Shown one piece after another: positions 41,305 to 49,736 of a stretch of 64,000 bases of DNA (positions are counted from its first letter, which is position 1; each line of letters opens with the position of its first letter). The translations under genes were made by a program, and so were the position numbers. Source of the stretch: Pseudothermotoga thermarum DSM 5069 (GTDB lineage: Bacteria > Thermotogota > Thermotogae > Thermotogales > DSM-5069); contig NC_015707.1 in the NCBI RefSeq assembly GCF_000217815.1, forward strand, positions 1,600,014 through 1,664,013, written 5' to 3'. Under the pieces are notes generated by a model that worked only from the letters and a program-made list of their open reading frames with translations, was not told the DNA's origin and made no database searches.

Positions 41305-42159
41305 GTGAAGAAGGAGAATATCATTCCATTTCTTTTGATCCTTCCAGCTCTTGTGTATCTTTTGGTATTCATAGGTCTTCCAATTGTGGAGGCTTTCAAA
41401 CTCGCCTTTTCAAATGAGAAGGGAATTTTCGAGAACTTCAGGCTGGTTTTCTCTTCGAAAGCTTTTTGGGACGCTTTGAAGAACACGATTTTGCTTGCGG
41501 CAGTGGTTATTCCGATTCAGTTTGTAATCGCTCTTTTTCTTGCGTTGCTTGTGAACAAGAAATTGAAAGGTTACACCACCCTGCTTTACATAATAGCGGC
41601 TCCCTTAGCATTGAGCGACGTTACGGCAGGTCTGATAAGTTATTCGATTTTTGCTCCCAATGGGTATCTGAACAGAATACTGCTTGGGATGAATTTAATA
41701 GATAGACCAATTTACTTTTTTGGTTGGCTTTTCAGAAGCAGGGAATTCTTCGTGATTGTAATGACAGAGGTTTGGCGTGCGACTCCTTTGGTTTTTGTGA
41801 TACTCCTTGCCGGTTTGCAATCGATAAATCAAGAGTACATTGAAGCTGGCCAGGTCTTTGGATTTTCTGCATGGCAGAGGTTGAGCAAGATTACTCTACC
41901 TCTTTTGAAACCAGCTATTCTCTCGGCACTGTTGATAAGAACGTTGTTTGCCTTCCAGATTTTCGGCGTTGTGTGGTTGTTGTCTGGGAGGAACATACCG
42001 GTGCTTGCCGGGGAAACTTACTATTGGTGGCTGTTGAGAAACGATAGAAATATATCGAGTGTTTATGCTTTGATCATAGCCTTTGTAACTTTCCTTGTAG
42101 GTTATTTCTATGTGATGACGATTAAATCGAAACATATCGAAGAGGGGGGCAAAACATGA
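41305..42159 (+). CDS. Sugar ABC transporter permease, MalF type
   Basis: A 284-residue inner-membrane permease with six helices. GTG 41305 (KKENIIPFLLILPALVYLLV) follows AAAGGCGGTGAAA; the longer frame upstream would begin inside the intercistronic hairpin. The EAA loop that docks to the ATPase reads EAGQVFGFSAWQRLSKITLP near residue 195. It pairs with the permease encoded next, with which it overlaps by four bases (ATGA). The family is the binding-protein-dependent carbohydrate uptake group CUT1. Confidence 0.93.
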   Translation: MKKENIIPFLLILPALVYLLVFIGLPIVEAFKLAFSNEKGIFENFRLVFSSKAFWDALKNTILLAAVVIPIQFVIALFLALLVNKKLKGYTTLLYIIAAPLALSDVTAGLISYSIFAPNGYLNRILLGMNLIDRPIYFFGWLFRSREFFVIVMTEVWRATPLVFVILLAGLQSINQEYIEAGQVFGFSAWQRLSKITLPLLKPAILSALLIRTLFAFQIFGVVWLLSGRNIPVLAGETYYWWLLRNDRNISSVYALIIAFVTFLVGYFYVMTIKSKHIEEGGKT

Positions 42160-42950
42160 AAGCCCTTCTGTATGCACTGGTGTTCGTGGTAGTTTCTCTG
42201 TGGTTTCTCGGACCGATGTTCATAACCTTTGTGGGGTCCATGACACCTGCTTCGGAACTGTATTCTTTTGACAGAATATTCCCGTCAAAGTTGACATTTG
42301 ATCATATTTACAAACTACTTGTTAACCTTGGTGGATGGCGTGCGACATTGATAAGTTTCCAAGTTGCTTTCACAGCTATAGCTATATCTTTTGCGATCGG
42401 TATACCAGCAGGATATGCTTTGGCAAGGTATCGTTTCAAAGGCAAGAATTTCATAATACTTACCATGCTTTTCACAAGATCTATACCTTTGATAGTGATA
42501 GCTATACCGCTTGTTGTGTTGTATTTGAGGATGGGTTTGGTTGACAGTCCATTTGGAGTTGCGTTGGCACATGCTGCGATGATGCTTCCTTTTGTCATTC
42601 TAATAACCTCAAGTGTTTTCTCCGGTGTTTTTGTGGAATACGAAGAGGCAGGGATGATCTTCGGCTTGACGAGGTTTGGTGCATTCTTGAGGATAACAAT
42701 GCCTTTGGCGCTGCCTGGTTTGGCGGCTTCTGCAATATACGCCTTCATCATGTCATGGAACGAGATATTTGCCGCATCCGTTCTTTCACTGCAGAACAGA
42801 ACGCTGCCGGCACACATACTCGCCACTGCCATGGCTTCACCGGATTATTTCAAATATGCAGCCGGAACAATAATGGCTGTGCCAGCTTTGCTGTTCATTT
42901 TCTTCATAAGGAAATACCTGATAACCCTTTGGGGCATATCTTTGAAATAG
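42156..42950 (+). CDS. Sugar ABC transporter permease, MalG type
   Basis: A 264-residue permease with six helices. It overlaps the preceding stop by four bases. The EAA motif is EEAGMIFGLTRFGAFLRITM near residue 165, followed by LPGLAASAIYAFIMSWNEIF. Together with the MalF-type subunit it forms the channel of a CUT1 importer. Its stop is 11 bases before the ATPase start. Confidence 0.93.
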   Translation: MKALLYALVFVVVSLWFLGPMFITFVGSMTPASELYSFDRIFPSKLTFDHIYKLLVNLGGWRATLISFQVAFTAIAISFAIGIPAGYALARYRFKGKNFIILTMLFTRSIPLIVIAIPLVVLYLRMGLVDSPFGVALAHAAMMLPFVILITSSVFSGVFVEYEEAGMIFGLTRFGAFLRITMPLALPGLAASAIYAFIMSWNEIFAASVLSLQNRTLPAHILATAMASPDYFKYAAGTIMAVPALLFIFFIRKYLITLWGISLK

Positions 42951-42961
42951 GAGGGATCAAC

Positions 42962-44023
42962 TTGGCAAAGGTTGTAGTTGAGAATTTGAGCAAGTATTTC
43001 GATAGAGTGAAAGCTTTGGACGGTGTTGACATAACGATTGAAGATGGGGCTTTTGTGGTCTTGCTTGGGCCTTCTGGTTGCGGTAAAACGACTTTGCTTC
43101 GCTGCATAGCTGGACTTGAGAAAGTAACATCAGGGAGAATTTTCTTTGACGATGTTGAAGTTACAACACTTCAACCCAAAGACAGGAATGTTTCGATGGT
43201 CTTTCAGAGTTACGCACTTTGGCCACATATGAAGGTCAAAGATAACATAACCTATCCAATGAAGTTGAAAAAAATATCGAAAAAAGAGATAGAAAAGCGG
43301 TTGAACTGGGTTGCCTCGTTGCTGGATATATCACAACTGCTGAATCGTTATCCTGCGCAATTGTCAGGTGGGCAACGACAGAGAATTGCAGTTGCAAGAG
43401 CCATTGTCTTAACACCAAAAGTCTTGCTGATGGACGAACCACTTTCGAATTTGGATGCTTTGCTGAGGGTGAAGATGAGAAGTGAGTTGAAGAAGCTCCA
43501 TGAAGAAGTCAAGGTTACCACGATATACGTTACACATGATCAGACTGAAGCCATGACGATGGGAGACAAAATTGCCGTGATGAACGCTGGAAAGATTGTG
43601 CAGTACGGCACACCGGATGAAATATATCTAAAACCAAAAACACTTTTCGTCGCCGGGTTTGTCGGCTCTCCCCAGATGAATTTTCTCAAAATGAGAGTGG
43701 AGAATGGCAAGTTGTCAGGTTATGGAATTGAGATAGTTTTGCAGAAGAATCTTGCGTTAAAGGAAATAATCCTTGGAATCAGGCCGGAACACATAACTTT
43801 GGAGAAAACAAAACATGGTCTTCCTGTTAAGGGAACTGTCTACTTTGTGGAAAAACTCATGTCAGAAACGATTCTTCATCTTTCAATAGGCGACAATAAA
43901 CACGTTGTGGTGAAAATTCCGTACAACATTTCTCCGAAAGAGGGTGAAGAGCTCACGGTGTATTTTGATGCAACGAAATTCCATTTCTTCGATCCGCTAA
44001 CCGAGGAGAGGGTCGAATTATGA
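42962..44023 (+). CDS. Sugar ABC transporter ATPase, UgpC/MsmK type
   Basis: A 353-residue ATPase. TTG 42962 is chosen because AGGAGGGATCAAC lies directly before it; the frame reads upstream into the permease gene without a site. Motifs: Walker A LLGPSGCGKTTLLR near residue 36, signature QLSGGQRQRIAVARA near 130, Walker B VLLMDEPLSNLDALL, and the switch THDQTEAM. The C-terminal 110 residues form the TOBE/MOP regulatory domain (LGIRPEHITLE ... YFVEKLMSETILHLS). Having the ATPase inside the operon suggests that it is dedicated to this importer. Confidence 0.95.
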   Translation: MAKVVVENLSKYFDRVKALDGVDITIEDGAFVVLLGPSGCGKTTLLRCIAGLEKVTSGRIFFDDVEVTTLQPKDRNVSMVFQSYALWPHMKVKDNITYPMKLKKISKKEIEKRLNWVASLLDISQLLNRYPAQLSGGQRQRIAVARAIVLTPKVLLMDEPLSNLDALLRVKMRSELKKLHEEVKVTTIYVTHDQTEAMTMGDKIAVMNAGKIVQYGTPDEIYLKPKTLFVAGFVGSPQMNFLKMRVENGKLSGYGIEIVLQKNLALKEIILGIRPEHITLEKTKHGLPVKGTVYFVEKLMSETILHLSIGDNKHVVVKIPYNISPKEGEELTVYFDATKFHFFDPLTEERVEL

Positions 44024-44109
44024 AAAAGCGCTTTTTTAATTGCTACTTCGACTTGAATTGAAAAACAAAAATATGAGCTGCTGAACTCTTATATGAAGGA
44101 GGGAATAGC

Positions 44110-45276
44110 GTGAAATACTACAACGATCTTCCTGAAATTGAAAACTGCGATATCGTAGTGGGTATCCCAAGTTTCAACAATGCCGAGACGATAGCGTACG
44201 TTGCAGAACAAGCGGCAAGGGGAATAACTGAGCTTGGCTTAAAAGGTACAGTTGTCAACTCTGATGGAGGCTCGAACGATGGTACAAGAGAAGCTTTCAT
44301 GAAGGCAAATACATTGAATATTCCAAAGCATTCTTTGGTTTACAAAGGAATACCGGGTAAAGGAAGTGCGATCAGAGCGCTGTTTGAATTTGCTCACAAA
44401 GCCAACGCAAAAGTTTTCGTGATGCTGGATTCGGATTTGAGAAGTGTTAAACCCTGGTGGATTGAGAGGTTGGCAAATCCTATCCTTAGTGGAAAAACGA
44501 GTTATGTTACTCCACTTTATGTGAGGCATAAATACGATGGGACGATCACAAACAACATTTGCTATCCTTTGATATCAGTTCTCTTTGGCAAAAAGATTAG
44601 ACAGCCAATAGGAGGGGATTTTGGAGTTGGAAAAGAACTGATAGATGTTTATCTATCCAAGAACGTCTGGGAAACGGATGTTGCAAAGTTTGGTATCGAT
44701 ATATGGATGAGTGTTACGGCAGTCGTTGAGTCGTCGAAGAAACCTGTTCAGGCAGCTCTCGGTGCGAAGGTTCACGATGTGAAAGATCCTGGGAAGCACC
44801 TTGTTGGAATGTTTTTGCAAGTGGTTCGAACTCTGTTCGATTTGGTTGCCTTGCATTTGGACAAACTGGATAAATTCAACGAAATTGAGCAAACTGACGT
44901 TTACGGAAGTCAGGTTCAAGAAAAGGTTGAAGAGATCGTCATAGATCTGGAAAATTTGAAGAACAGAGCAAAACAAAATTTGGCGGAAAGACTACACTCT
45001 TTGGACTACATTCCAAAGGCAATTACAGGTAAGATATTATCGACGGGTAAATTAACAGCAGAAGAATGGGCAGAGGTTGTCTTTGAGTCGCTTGTTTTGT
45101 ACAGAAAAAACAAAGACGAGGATATAGTTATGAATTTGCTGCCGTTTTACTTTGCAAGGGTGGCTGGATTTGTGGAAGAGACGTTCGATCTGACAAGCGA
45201 ACAAGCAGAGAAAGTAATCGAGGCTCAGCTTGAGGTGTTCAAGACAAAGAAAACTGAATATGCCAAGAGGTGGTAA
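44110..45276 (+). CDS. Glycosyltransferase, GT78/GT81-like (glycosylglycerate type)
   Basis: A 388-residue GT-A glycosyltransferase starting at GTG 44110 behind AAGGAGGG. The N-terminal nucleotide-binding fold has CDIVVGIPSFNNAETIAYVA, VVNSDGGSNDGTREAF and KGIPGKGSAIRALFEFAH. The metal site is KVFVMLDSDLRSVKPWWIER near residue 115. QPIGGDFGVGKELI, then FGIDIWMSVTAVVESSK recalls QPLGGELLMRREV...SDWGID of mannosylglycerate synthase. Such enzymes join glucose or mannose from a nucleotide sugar to glycerate or phosphoglycerate, giving compatible solutes. The C-terminal 140 residues are helical. The position behind an ABC importer and before a GT4 gene supports a solute role but does not prove it. 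Confidence 0.7.
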   Translation: MKYYNDLPEIENCDIVVGIPSFNNAETIAYVAEQAARGITELGLKGTVVNSDGGSNDGTREAFMKANTLNIPKHSLVYKGIPGKGSAIRALFEFAHKANAKVFVMLDSDLRSVKPWWIERLANPILSGKTSYVTPLYVRHKYDGTITNNICYPLISVLFGKKIRQPIGGDFGVGKELIDVYLSKNVWETDVAKFGIDIWMSVTAVVESSKKPVQAALGAKVHDVKDPGKHLVGMFLQVVRTLFDLVALHLDKLDKFNEIEQTDVYGSQVQEKVEEIVIDLENLKNRAKQNLAERLHSLDYIPKAITGKILSTGKLTAEEWAEVVFESLVLYRKNKDEDIVMNLLPFYFARVAGFVEETFDLTSEQAEKVIEAQLEVFKTKKTEYAKRW

Positions 45277-45278
45277 GG

Positions 45279-46109
45279 TTGATACTCGATCAAATACTTG
45301 GTATCTACGATAGGTTGAGTGAAACGGAGAAAAAAGTTGCAAGCTATGTTCTTGAGAAGCCCGATGATGTTATCCACTATTCCATCACGGAATTTTCGAA
45401 AATAGTACAAGTCAGCGAGACGTCGATCTTCAGATTTGTGAGAAAACTGGGATTTGATGGATATCAGGATTTCAAGATCGAGCTAACGAAGCAGATAAGC
45501 GGTATGAGGGCATCAGAGGAGTATTCAGAATCGGAGACTTTGAACGAATATATTGCGGAAATAAAGTCGCTTGTGGAAAGGCTTGGAAGGACTCTTGATG
45601 AAAAGGCATTGGACAAAGTCAGCGATTTGATTATATCAAGCAGAAAAGTCATTTTCTTCGGTGTGGGTCTGTCTTCTGTCGCAGCGGAGTATGGAAGTTT
45701 GTTGCTTTCAGTTCTGGGAATTCCAGCTTTTTGCTACAACGATCCACACATGCAGGTTACCGTAGCCACAGGATTGAATGAACACGATCTGGTCATTTCG
45801 GTTAGCCATAGCGGAAATATCAGAGATACCGTGAAATCAACGCAGGTTGCAAGAGATGTGGGAGCAAAGACTGTTGCCATTACAGCGGGGATAAATTCAC
45901 CGCTCTCGAAAGTGGCGGAGATCACTTTGTACAGTCCAGTGGCAAGGTTTGAGAAATACGAGTTTTTGAGAGGAAATCTTGGAGAAATAGCCGTGGTGGA
46001 GATCGTGTTTCGGATGGTTCTGAACAAGATTTTTGCCTCTAAGAAAAAGCATCTTGAGGAACTATCGCAGGTTCTGAAGCCCAAAAAATACGAAGGTGGA
46101 GAAGAATGA
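45279..46109 (+). CDS. RpiR/MurR family regulator (HTH-SIS)
   Basis: A 276-residue regulator. An N-terminal helix-turn-helix domain (residues 1-75, LSETEKKVASYVLEKPDDVI, QVSETSIFRFVRKLGFDGYQ) is followed by a SIS sugar-phosphate-binding domain (about 110-250, IFFGVGLSSVAAEYGSLLLS, VISVSHSGNIRDTVKSTQVA). TTG 45279 is preferred, with GAGGTGG just upstream; it lies three bases after the preceding stop. RpiR proteins sense phosphosugars and control nearby sugar genes, so this protein probably regulates the transporter and transferase operon it is part of. Confidence 0.92.
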   Translation: MILDQILGIYDRLSETEKKVASYVLEKPDDVIHYSITEFSKIVQVSETSIFRFVRKLGFDGYQDFKIELTKQISGMRASEEYSESETLNEYIAEIKSLVERLGRTLDEKALDKVSDLIISSRKVIFFGVGLSSVAAEYGSLLLSVLGIPAFCYNDPHMQVTVATGLNEHDLVISVSHSGNIRDTVKSTQVARDVGAKTVAITAGINSPLSKVAEITLYSPVARFEKYEFLRGNLGEIAVVEIVFRMVLNKIFASKKKHLEELSQVLKPKKYEGGEE

Positions 46110-47413
46110 AAATCGGTCTGTGTCATTTTAGAGCGGGTTTCACCGATGGAGTTTCTCTTGAGATGGAAAAATTCAAAAAAGTTTTGGAGAAGATGGGACA
46201 TACTGTTTTCTATATCGCAGGTGATTTTGGAAATGTAGAAGGCTTTCGGGTTGAGTCGCTGAGTATGAAAAATGAGAGAAATCTTTGGATTCACAGAAAT
46301 GCTTTTGAAAAACTTCAAGTCTCAGAGCAAGTATTCGTTGAGTATTTCAACGATTATGTAGCCCAAATAGAAAGAGAGCTTGAGGAAAAGATTCCTCAGT
46401 TGGATTTGATCTTTGTCAACAACATCTTTTCGCTTGGATTCAATTTAGCTGGTGCTGTGGCTGTTTTCAATTTCACAAGAAAAAATGGTATAAAAACAGT
46501 TTCTCACAACCATGACTTCTACTGGGAAAGACCAAGGTATTCGACGCCGACCTTTGGCTTTGTTGTGAAAATACTCGAGAAATACTTTCCCCCGAAAGAG
46601 ATAGAGCTGAATTTGACGATAAACAAAATCGCTCAAGAAGAACTTTTCAAAAGAAAGGGTATCAATTCTATTGTCGTTCCAAATGTCTTTGATTTTGACC
46701 AAGATCCATGGGTTTTGGATGAATACAACAACGATCTCAGAGATGTTCTTGGAATAGATAAAGATAGTCTGTTTGTTCTTCATGCCACCAGAATCGTTCC
46801 AAGAAAAGCTATCGAGATAGCAATGGATTTTGCCAAAGAGTTACAGCAGATTTCGCAAAAGCAAGTGAATTTTGTCATTGCGAATTTCTACGAAGATGAA
46901 TCAATTGATTACTACAAAAGATTGGCAGAAAAAGCAGAATCGATGCCCTTTAAAACCCACTTTGCCTTTGATCTGGTTAGAACAGAAAGATTTACCAATG
47001 GAAGAAAGTATTACTCACTGTGGGACATGTATGCAAATGCAGATTTGGTCACCTACACGTCTGTGGCAGAAGGGTGGGGGAACCAGTTGATCGAAGCTGT
47101 CTTTGCGAAGAAACCATTGGTCGTTTTTGAGTATCCTGTTTACATAACGGATATAAAACCACTCGGTTTTGAGTTTTTCTCCTTGGGTGATTATGCCTCG
47201 CTTGATCATGAAGGCTTTTGGACGGTGCCAAAGGAAAGATTACGCAAGACCGCACAAGAGGTGACTGATGTTCTTTCGAACAAAGTAGAACTAAGTAGAA
47301 TCGTGGAGAAGAATTTTGAGATTGGGAAGAGAAATCTGTCGCTTACAAATCTGGCTGAGTATCTGAACATGATTCTTGAGAAATTGAATTTGCCATGCGA
47401 CGAAGGTTTTTAA
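46106..47413 (+). CDS. Glycosyltransferase family 4, possible glycosylglycerate-extending enzyme
   Basis: A 435-residue GT4-like enzyme whose start overlaps the RpiR gene by four bases. N-terminal fold: KIGLCHFRAGFTDGVSLEME, MGHTVFYIAGDFG and DLIFVNNIFSLGFNLAGAV, with TVSHNHDFYWERPRY in the acceptor part. Donor domain: LFVLHATRIVPRKAIEIAMD and YTSVAEGWGNQLIEAVFAKK, the conserved E-x7-E segment. It may add a second sugar (as in mannosylglucosylglycerate synthesis known in Petrotoga) to the product of the GT78/GT81-like enzyme in the same operon; this is inference. The C-terminus abuts a truncated HEPN gene and its last few residues may derive from the junction. Confidence 0.72.
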   Translation: MKIGLCHFRAGFTDGVSLEMEKFKKVLEKMGHTVFYIAGDFGNVEGFRVESLSMKNERNLWIHRNAFEKLQVSEQVFVEYFNDYVAQIERELEEKIPQLDLIFVNNIFSLGFNLAGAVAVFNFTRKNGIKTVSHNHDFYWERPRYSTPTFGFVVKILEKYFPPKEIELNLTINKIAQEELFKRKGINSIVVPNVFDFDQDPWVLDEYNNDLRDVLGIDKDSLFVLHATRIVPRKAIEIAMDFAKELQQISQKQVNFVIANFYEDESIDYYKRLAEKAESMPFKTHFAFDLVRTERFTNGRKYYSLWDMYANADLVTYTSVAEGWGNQLIEAVFAKKPLVVFEYPVYITDIKPLGFEFFSLGDYASLDHEGFWTVPKERLRKTAQEVTDVLSNKVELSRIVEKNFEIGKRNLSLTNLAEYLNMILEKLNLPCDEGF

Positions 47414-47521
47414 CATTTCGTCCCTCGTGAACTCTGAGTAGCCTATTTCTCTTGTAGAATTCTCAATTTTTTCCATTGCTTCCAAGATATCCCTCAGAAA
47501 CAACTTAAAATGCCTTTTCAC
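47396..47521 (-). pseudogene. HEPN toxin, truncated
   Basis: GTG 47521 starts KRHFKLFLRDILEAMEKIEN, then TREIGYSEFTRDEMLKTFVA, the first third of a DUF86 HEPN toxin. The frame then continues as the complement of the GT4 gene, so the R-x4-H catalytic part is lost. It follows the broken MNT gene with a three-base overlap. Confidence 0.8.
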
Positions 47522-47765
47522 AGATATATCACTTCCCTGAGAATTCCTTCTATCAGTTCTTTTCTAATCCCTTCTTTCCTTACAACTTCTACCTCCCTAA
47601 AGGTGATCTCAGATACATTTCCAAGGATATTACTTCCAGCAGATTTGGGACTTCTTCAAATTCAACGAGCAAGTCGACATCGCTTCTGTTCTTTCGTTCC
47701 CCTCTTGCAAAAGAACCAAAGATGCCTATTTTAGCCACTTTATATTTGTTTGTTTTTAGTCGACA
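47520..47765 (-). pseudogene. MNT antitoxin, frameshifted
   Basis: KVAKIGIFGSFARGERKNRS and DVDLLVEFEEVPNLLEVISL form the intact MNT core. A frameshift near 47610 separates them from REVEVVRKEGIRKELIEGIL and REVIYL, the normal C-terminus. The N-terminus is also incomplete. Third broken MNT copy in the window. Confidence 0.8.
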
Positions 47766-47935
47766 CACTTTATCACCTGAACCTGCAAACTTTCACTTTT
47801 ATGTAGCAGTCCTGCAGTTCAGGACAAAAAGTAAAATAACATTTTTTCGTCTTTTCGATGACCGCAACTCTTCACGAAAATGCTTCAGCTTGGATTATAC
47901 CAAATCCTCGTGATACTAACCGAGACCGCTCCTCA
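47766..47935. other. Intergenic region, nothing recognised
   Basis: About 170 bases between the MNT relic and the end of the VanZ-like gene; no feature could be supported. Confidence 0.4.
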
Positions 47936-48502
47936 TCAACGAAACGATGACAGATCGTCCTCATTAGTTGAAACTTCCAGCCGACGTTTTCTCAGTTTAA
48001 CACTTTTGATGATCACAAAGATTGAATAAACAATCAACGACAACAGCACCCCAAACGCAGCACCGGTCATATCGATTATCACATCGTCCAAAGAAGAGCC
48101 GCGGTGGTAGAATTTTTGATTGTACTCGTCAAAGACGGCTATTATCGTTGGTAAGCCGATGCCGTAAGCTATCGCGGAAAGAATCTTTTTGTTGTACAAA
48201 AGTCCAAAGAAAAAGCAAGCAATGCCAAGTACAAAATAAAGTCCAAAATGGGCTGTTTTTCGAACAAGATCACTTGTTTTTGGCACTTTGTTTGGAAACC
48301 AAGCTTTTTCCAAAAAACTTCGAAGCCTAACGTAAAGGTTTGTTTTTGTGAAATCCAAAGTTTCATCGAGCTTTTGCAAAAATCTGTAGAAGTTGGTTGC
48401 CTGTTTTTCTGAATTCACAGGAGACTGAGATGAAAAGTAAAAGATGAATCCAACCCACAGAAAGATAGACAAGGTTAAAAGAATAAGCAATGTTTTTTTC
48501 AT
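47936..48502 (-). CDS. VanZ-like membrane protein
   Basis: A 188-residue membrane protein with four or five helices. ATG 48502 has GGAGGGACAG just upstream; the reading frame extends much further (to 49021), but that extension is the complement of a riboswitch and of a thiamine-binding gene and is not real. The VanZ core is visible as KTAHFGLYFVLGIACFFFGL, then VFDEYNQKFYHRGSSLDDVI and DMTGAAFGVLLSLIVYSIF. VanZ-like proteins occur widely, with no established activity outside teicoplanin resistance. It is divergent from the thiamine operon. Confidence 0.9.
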   Translation of the reverse strand: MKKTLLILLTLSIFLWVGFIFYFSSQSPVNSEKQATNFYRFLQKLDETLDFTKTNLYVRLRSFLEKAWFPNKVPKTSDLVRKTAHFGLYFVLGIACFFFGLLYNKKILSAIAYGIGLPTIIAVFDEYNQKFYHRGSSLDDVIIDMTGAAFGVLLSLIVYSIFVIIKSVKLRKRRLEVSTNEDDLSSFR

Positions 48503-48533
48503 TTCTGTCCCTCCATTTATGACATCGAGAATA

Positions 48534-48542
48534 TGATATAAT
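48534..48542 (+). promoter_or_regulatory. Extended -10 promoter of the thiamine operon
   Basis: TGATATAAT with TATAAT at 48537-48542 and the TGn extension. It lies about 25 bases upstream of the TPP riboswitch, a suitable distance for the start of its RNA. Confidence 0.65.
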
Positions 48543-48568
48543 ATCGATGGAAAAAAGTGAATATCAAC

Positions 48569-48663
48569 AAGCGGGGGAGCTCCTAGTCCGGGGCTGAGAG
48601 GAGGGCGGAAGCCCTCGACCCTTTGAACCTGATCCGGGTAATGCCGGCGCAGGGAAGCTTGAA
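48569..48663 (+). ncRNA. TPP riboswitch (THI box)
   Basis: All THI-box elements are present: GGGGGAGCTC at the 5' side, GGGGCTGAGAGG, GACCCTTTGAACCTGATCCG and GGTAATGCCGGCGCAGGGAA. A terminator follows directly at 48671-48701, so thiamine pyrophosphate should stop transcription before the thiamine-precursor transporter operon. Confidence 0.97.
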
Positions 48664-48670
48664 ACACAGT

Positions 48671-48701
48671 AACCTGCCGGCATGGCAGGTTTTCTTTTTT
48701 T
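48671..48701 (+). terminator. Terminator of the TPP riboswitch
   Basis: AACCTGCC and GGCAGGTT form a stem around a short loop, followed by TTCTTTTTTT, just before the SD of the first gene. Confidence 0.9.
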
Positions 48702-48715
48702 GGGAGGGATAAAAG

Positions 48716-49006
48716 GTGGCGAAGATCACTTGTTCGATCAAGTTTTTGCCGCTTGTAGCAAGCGACACTGCAACGGTTTATGCCCTTGTGGACGAAGCGA
48801 TAAACATCATCAAAAACTCTGGATTGAAGTATTTGGTTGGACCAAGTGAAACCACGGTGGAAGGAGAGTTTGAGGAAATCGTCGAGTTGATTAAAAAGAT
48901 TGGACTTGAGATGCAGGATGATTGTGAAAGGTTTGTTCTTCAAGCCTCCTTCGATATGAAGAGAGAAGGTGTAACTATCGATGAAAAAATCAGGAATTAT
49001 CGTTGA
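48716..49006 (+). CDS. Thiamine-binding protein, YqgV/DUF77 type
   Basis: A 96-residue ferredoxin-like protein of the Thiamine_BP (MTH1187/YkoF-related) family, starting at GTG 48716 with GGGAGGG upstream. Recognisable strings are KITCSIKFLPLVASDTATVY, the KYLVGPSETTVEGEFEEIVE segment and CERFVLQASFDMKREGVTI. These small cytosolic proteins bind thiamine or related compounds and are commonly encoded under TPP riboswitches. The gene overlaps the permease gene by 26 bases, so it is translated together with the transporter. Confidence 0.9.
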   Translation: MAKITCSIKFLPLVASDTATVYALVDEAINIIKNSGLKYLVGPSETTVEGEFEEIVELIKKIGLEMQDDCERFVLQASFDMKREGVTIDEKIRNYR

Positions 49007-49736
49007 AATAATTTTTGCCATAGCTTTAGTTTTACTTTGGCAGTATGCGCCTGTTCCAAGTTACATTCTCCCAAAGCCAACAAGGATATTGAGCGAACTT
49101 TTAGCGCAAAGAAGCGTTATTTTGAACCACCTCAAGATAACACTTTACGAAGCTGTTAGCGGGCTTTTCATAGCGCTTTGTGTTGGGGTTTTTTCGGCGA
49201 TTTTGATGTACTTGGTCAAGATCGTAGCTAAAATTTTACTGCCTCTGATTGTCATAACTCAGACTATACCGATTACCGTTATCGCACCGCTTATAGTGAT
49301 CTGGTTTGGATTTGGAATATCCGCAAAAATTGGAACTGTGGCTTTTCTTTGCTTTTTCCCAATAGCGATCAACACCTACGAAGCTTTAAAAACTGTTGAT
49401 CCACAAAAACTTGAACTTTTGAAGGCTTATAAAGCAAAATGGTATCAAAGATTGAGGTTTTTGTATATCCCGCATACTTTGCCACACATTTTTTCCGGTT
49501 TGAAAATAGCTGTAACTTACGCTTTTACGGCCGCAATTTTGGCTGAATGGATGGGAGCCCAAGCTGGTCTTGGTGTTTATACAATAAGAGCTTTGAACAG
49601 TTTTAGGGTTGATCGGGTTTTCGTTGTTGTCACTTTGACGATAATCATCACCCTAGTTTTGTTCTTCATAATCGATAGGATTTCAAGAAAAATAGCCCCA
49701 TGGGCATACAGAGGTGAAGGAGGTATGAGAGGATGA
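48981..49736 (+). CDS. thiX: Thiamine-precursor ABC transporter permease
   Basis: A 251-residue permease with about six helices, of the SsuC/TauC/ThiX group. The EAA loop is LLKAYKAKWYQRLRFLYIPH near residue 150, followed by TLPHIFSGLKIAVTYAFTAA. The position behind a TPP riboswitch and next to an NMT1/THI5-type binding protein indicates import of a hydroxymethylpyrimidine-type precursor. It overlaps both neighbours (26 and 4 bases). Confidence 0.9.
   Translation: MKKSGIIVEIIFAIALVLLWQYAPVPSYILPKPTRILSELLAQRSVILNHLKITLYEAVSGLFIALCVGVFSAILMYLVKIVAKILLPLIVITQTIPITVIAPLIVIWFGFGISAKIGTVAFLCFFPIAINTYEALKTVDPQKLELLKAYKAKWYQRLRFLYIPHTLPHIFSGLKIAVTYAFTAAILAEWMGAQAGLGVYTIRALNSFRVDRVFVVVTLTIIITLVLFFIIDRISRKIAPWAYRGEGGMRG

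Noticed and set aside
42755-42961. Upstream extension of the sugar ATPase frame
   Set aside because: It overlaps the permease gene and lacks an SD, whereas TTG 42962 has AGGAGGG and fits the family start.
44024-44060. AAAAAGCGCTTTTTT as a terminator after the sugar ATPase
   Set aside because: The palindrome has no loop and the operon appears to continue with the glycosyltransferase; too weak to call.
47936-49021. Long minus-strand frame of 361 codons
   Set aside because: The 5' half is the complement of the TPP riboswitch and thiamine-binding gene; a strong SD and hydrophobic start place the real VanZ-like gene at 48502.
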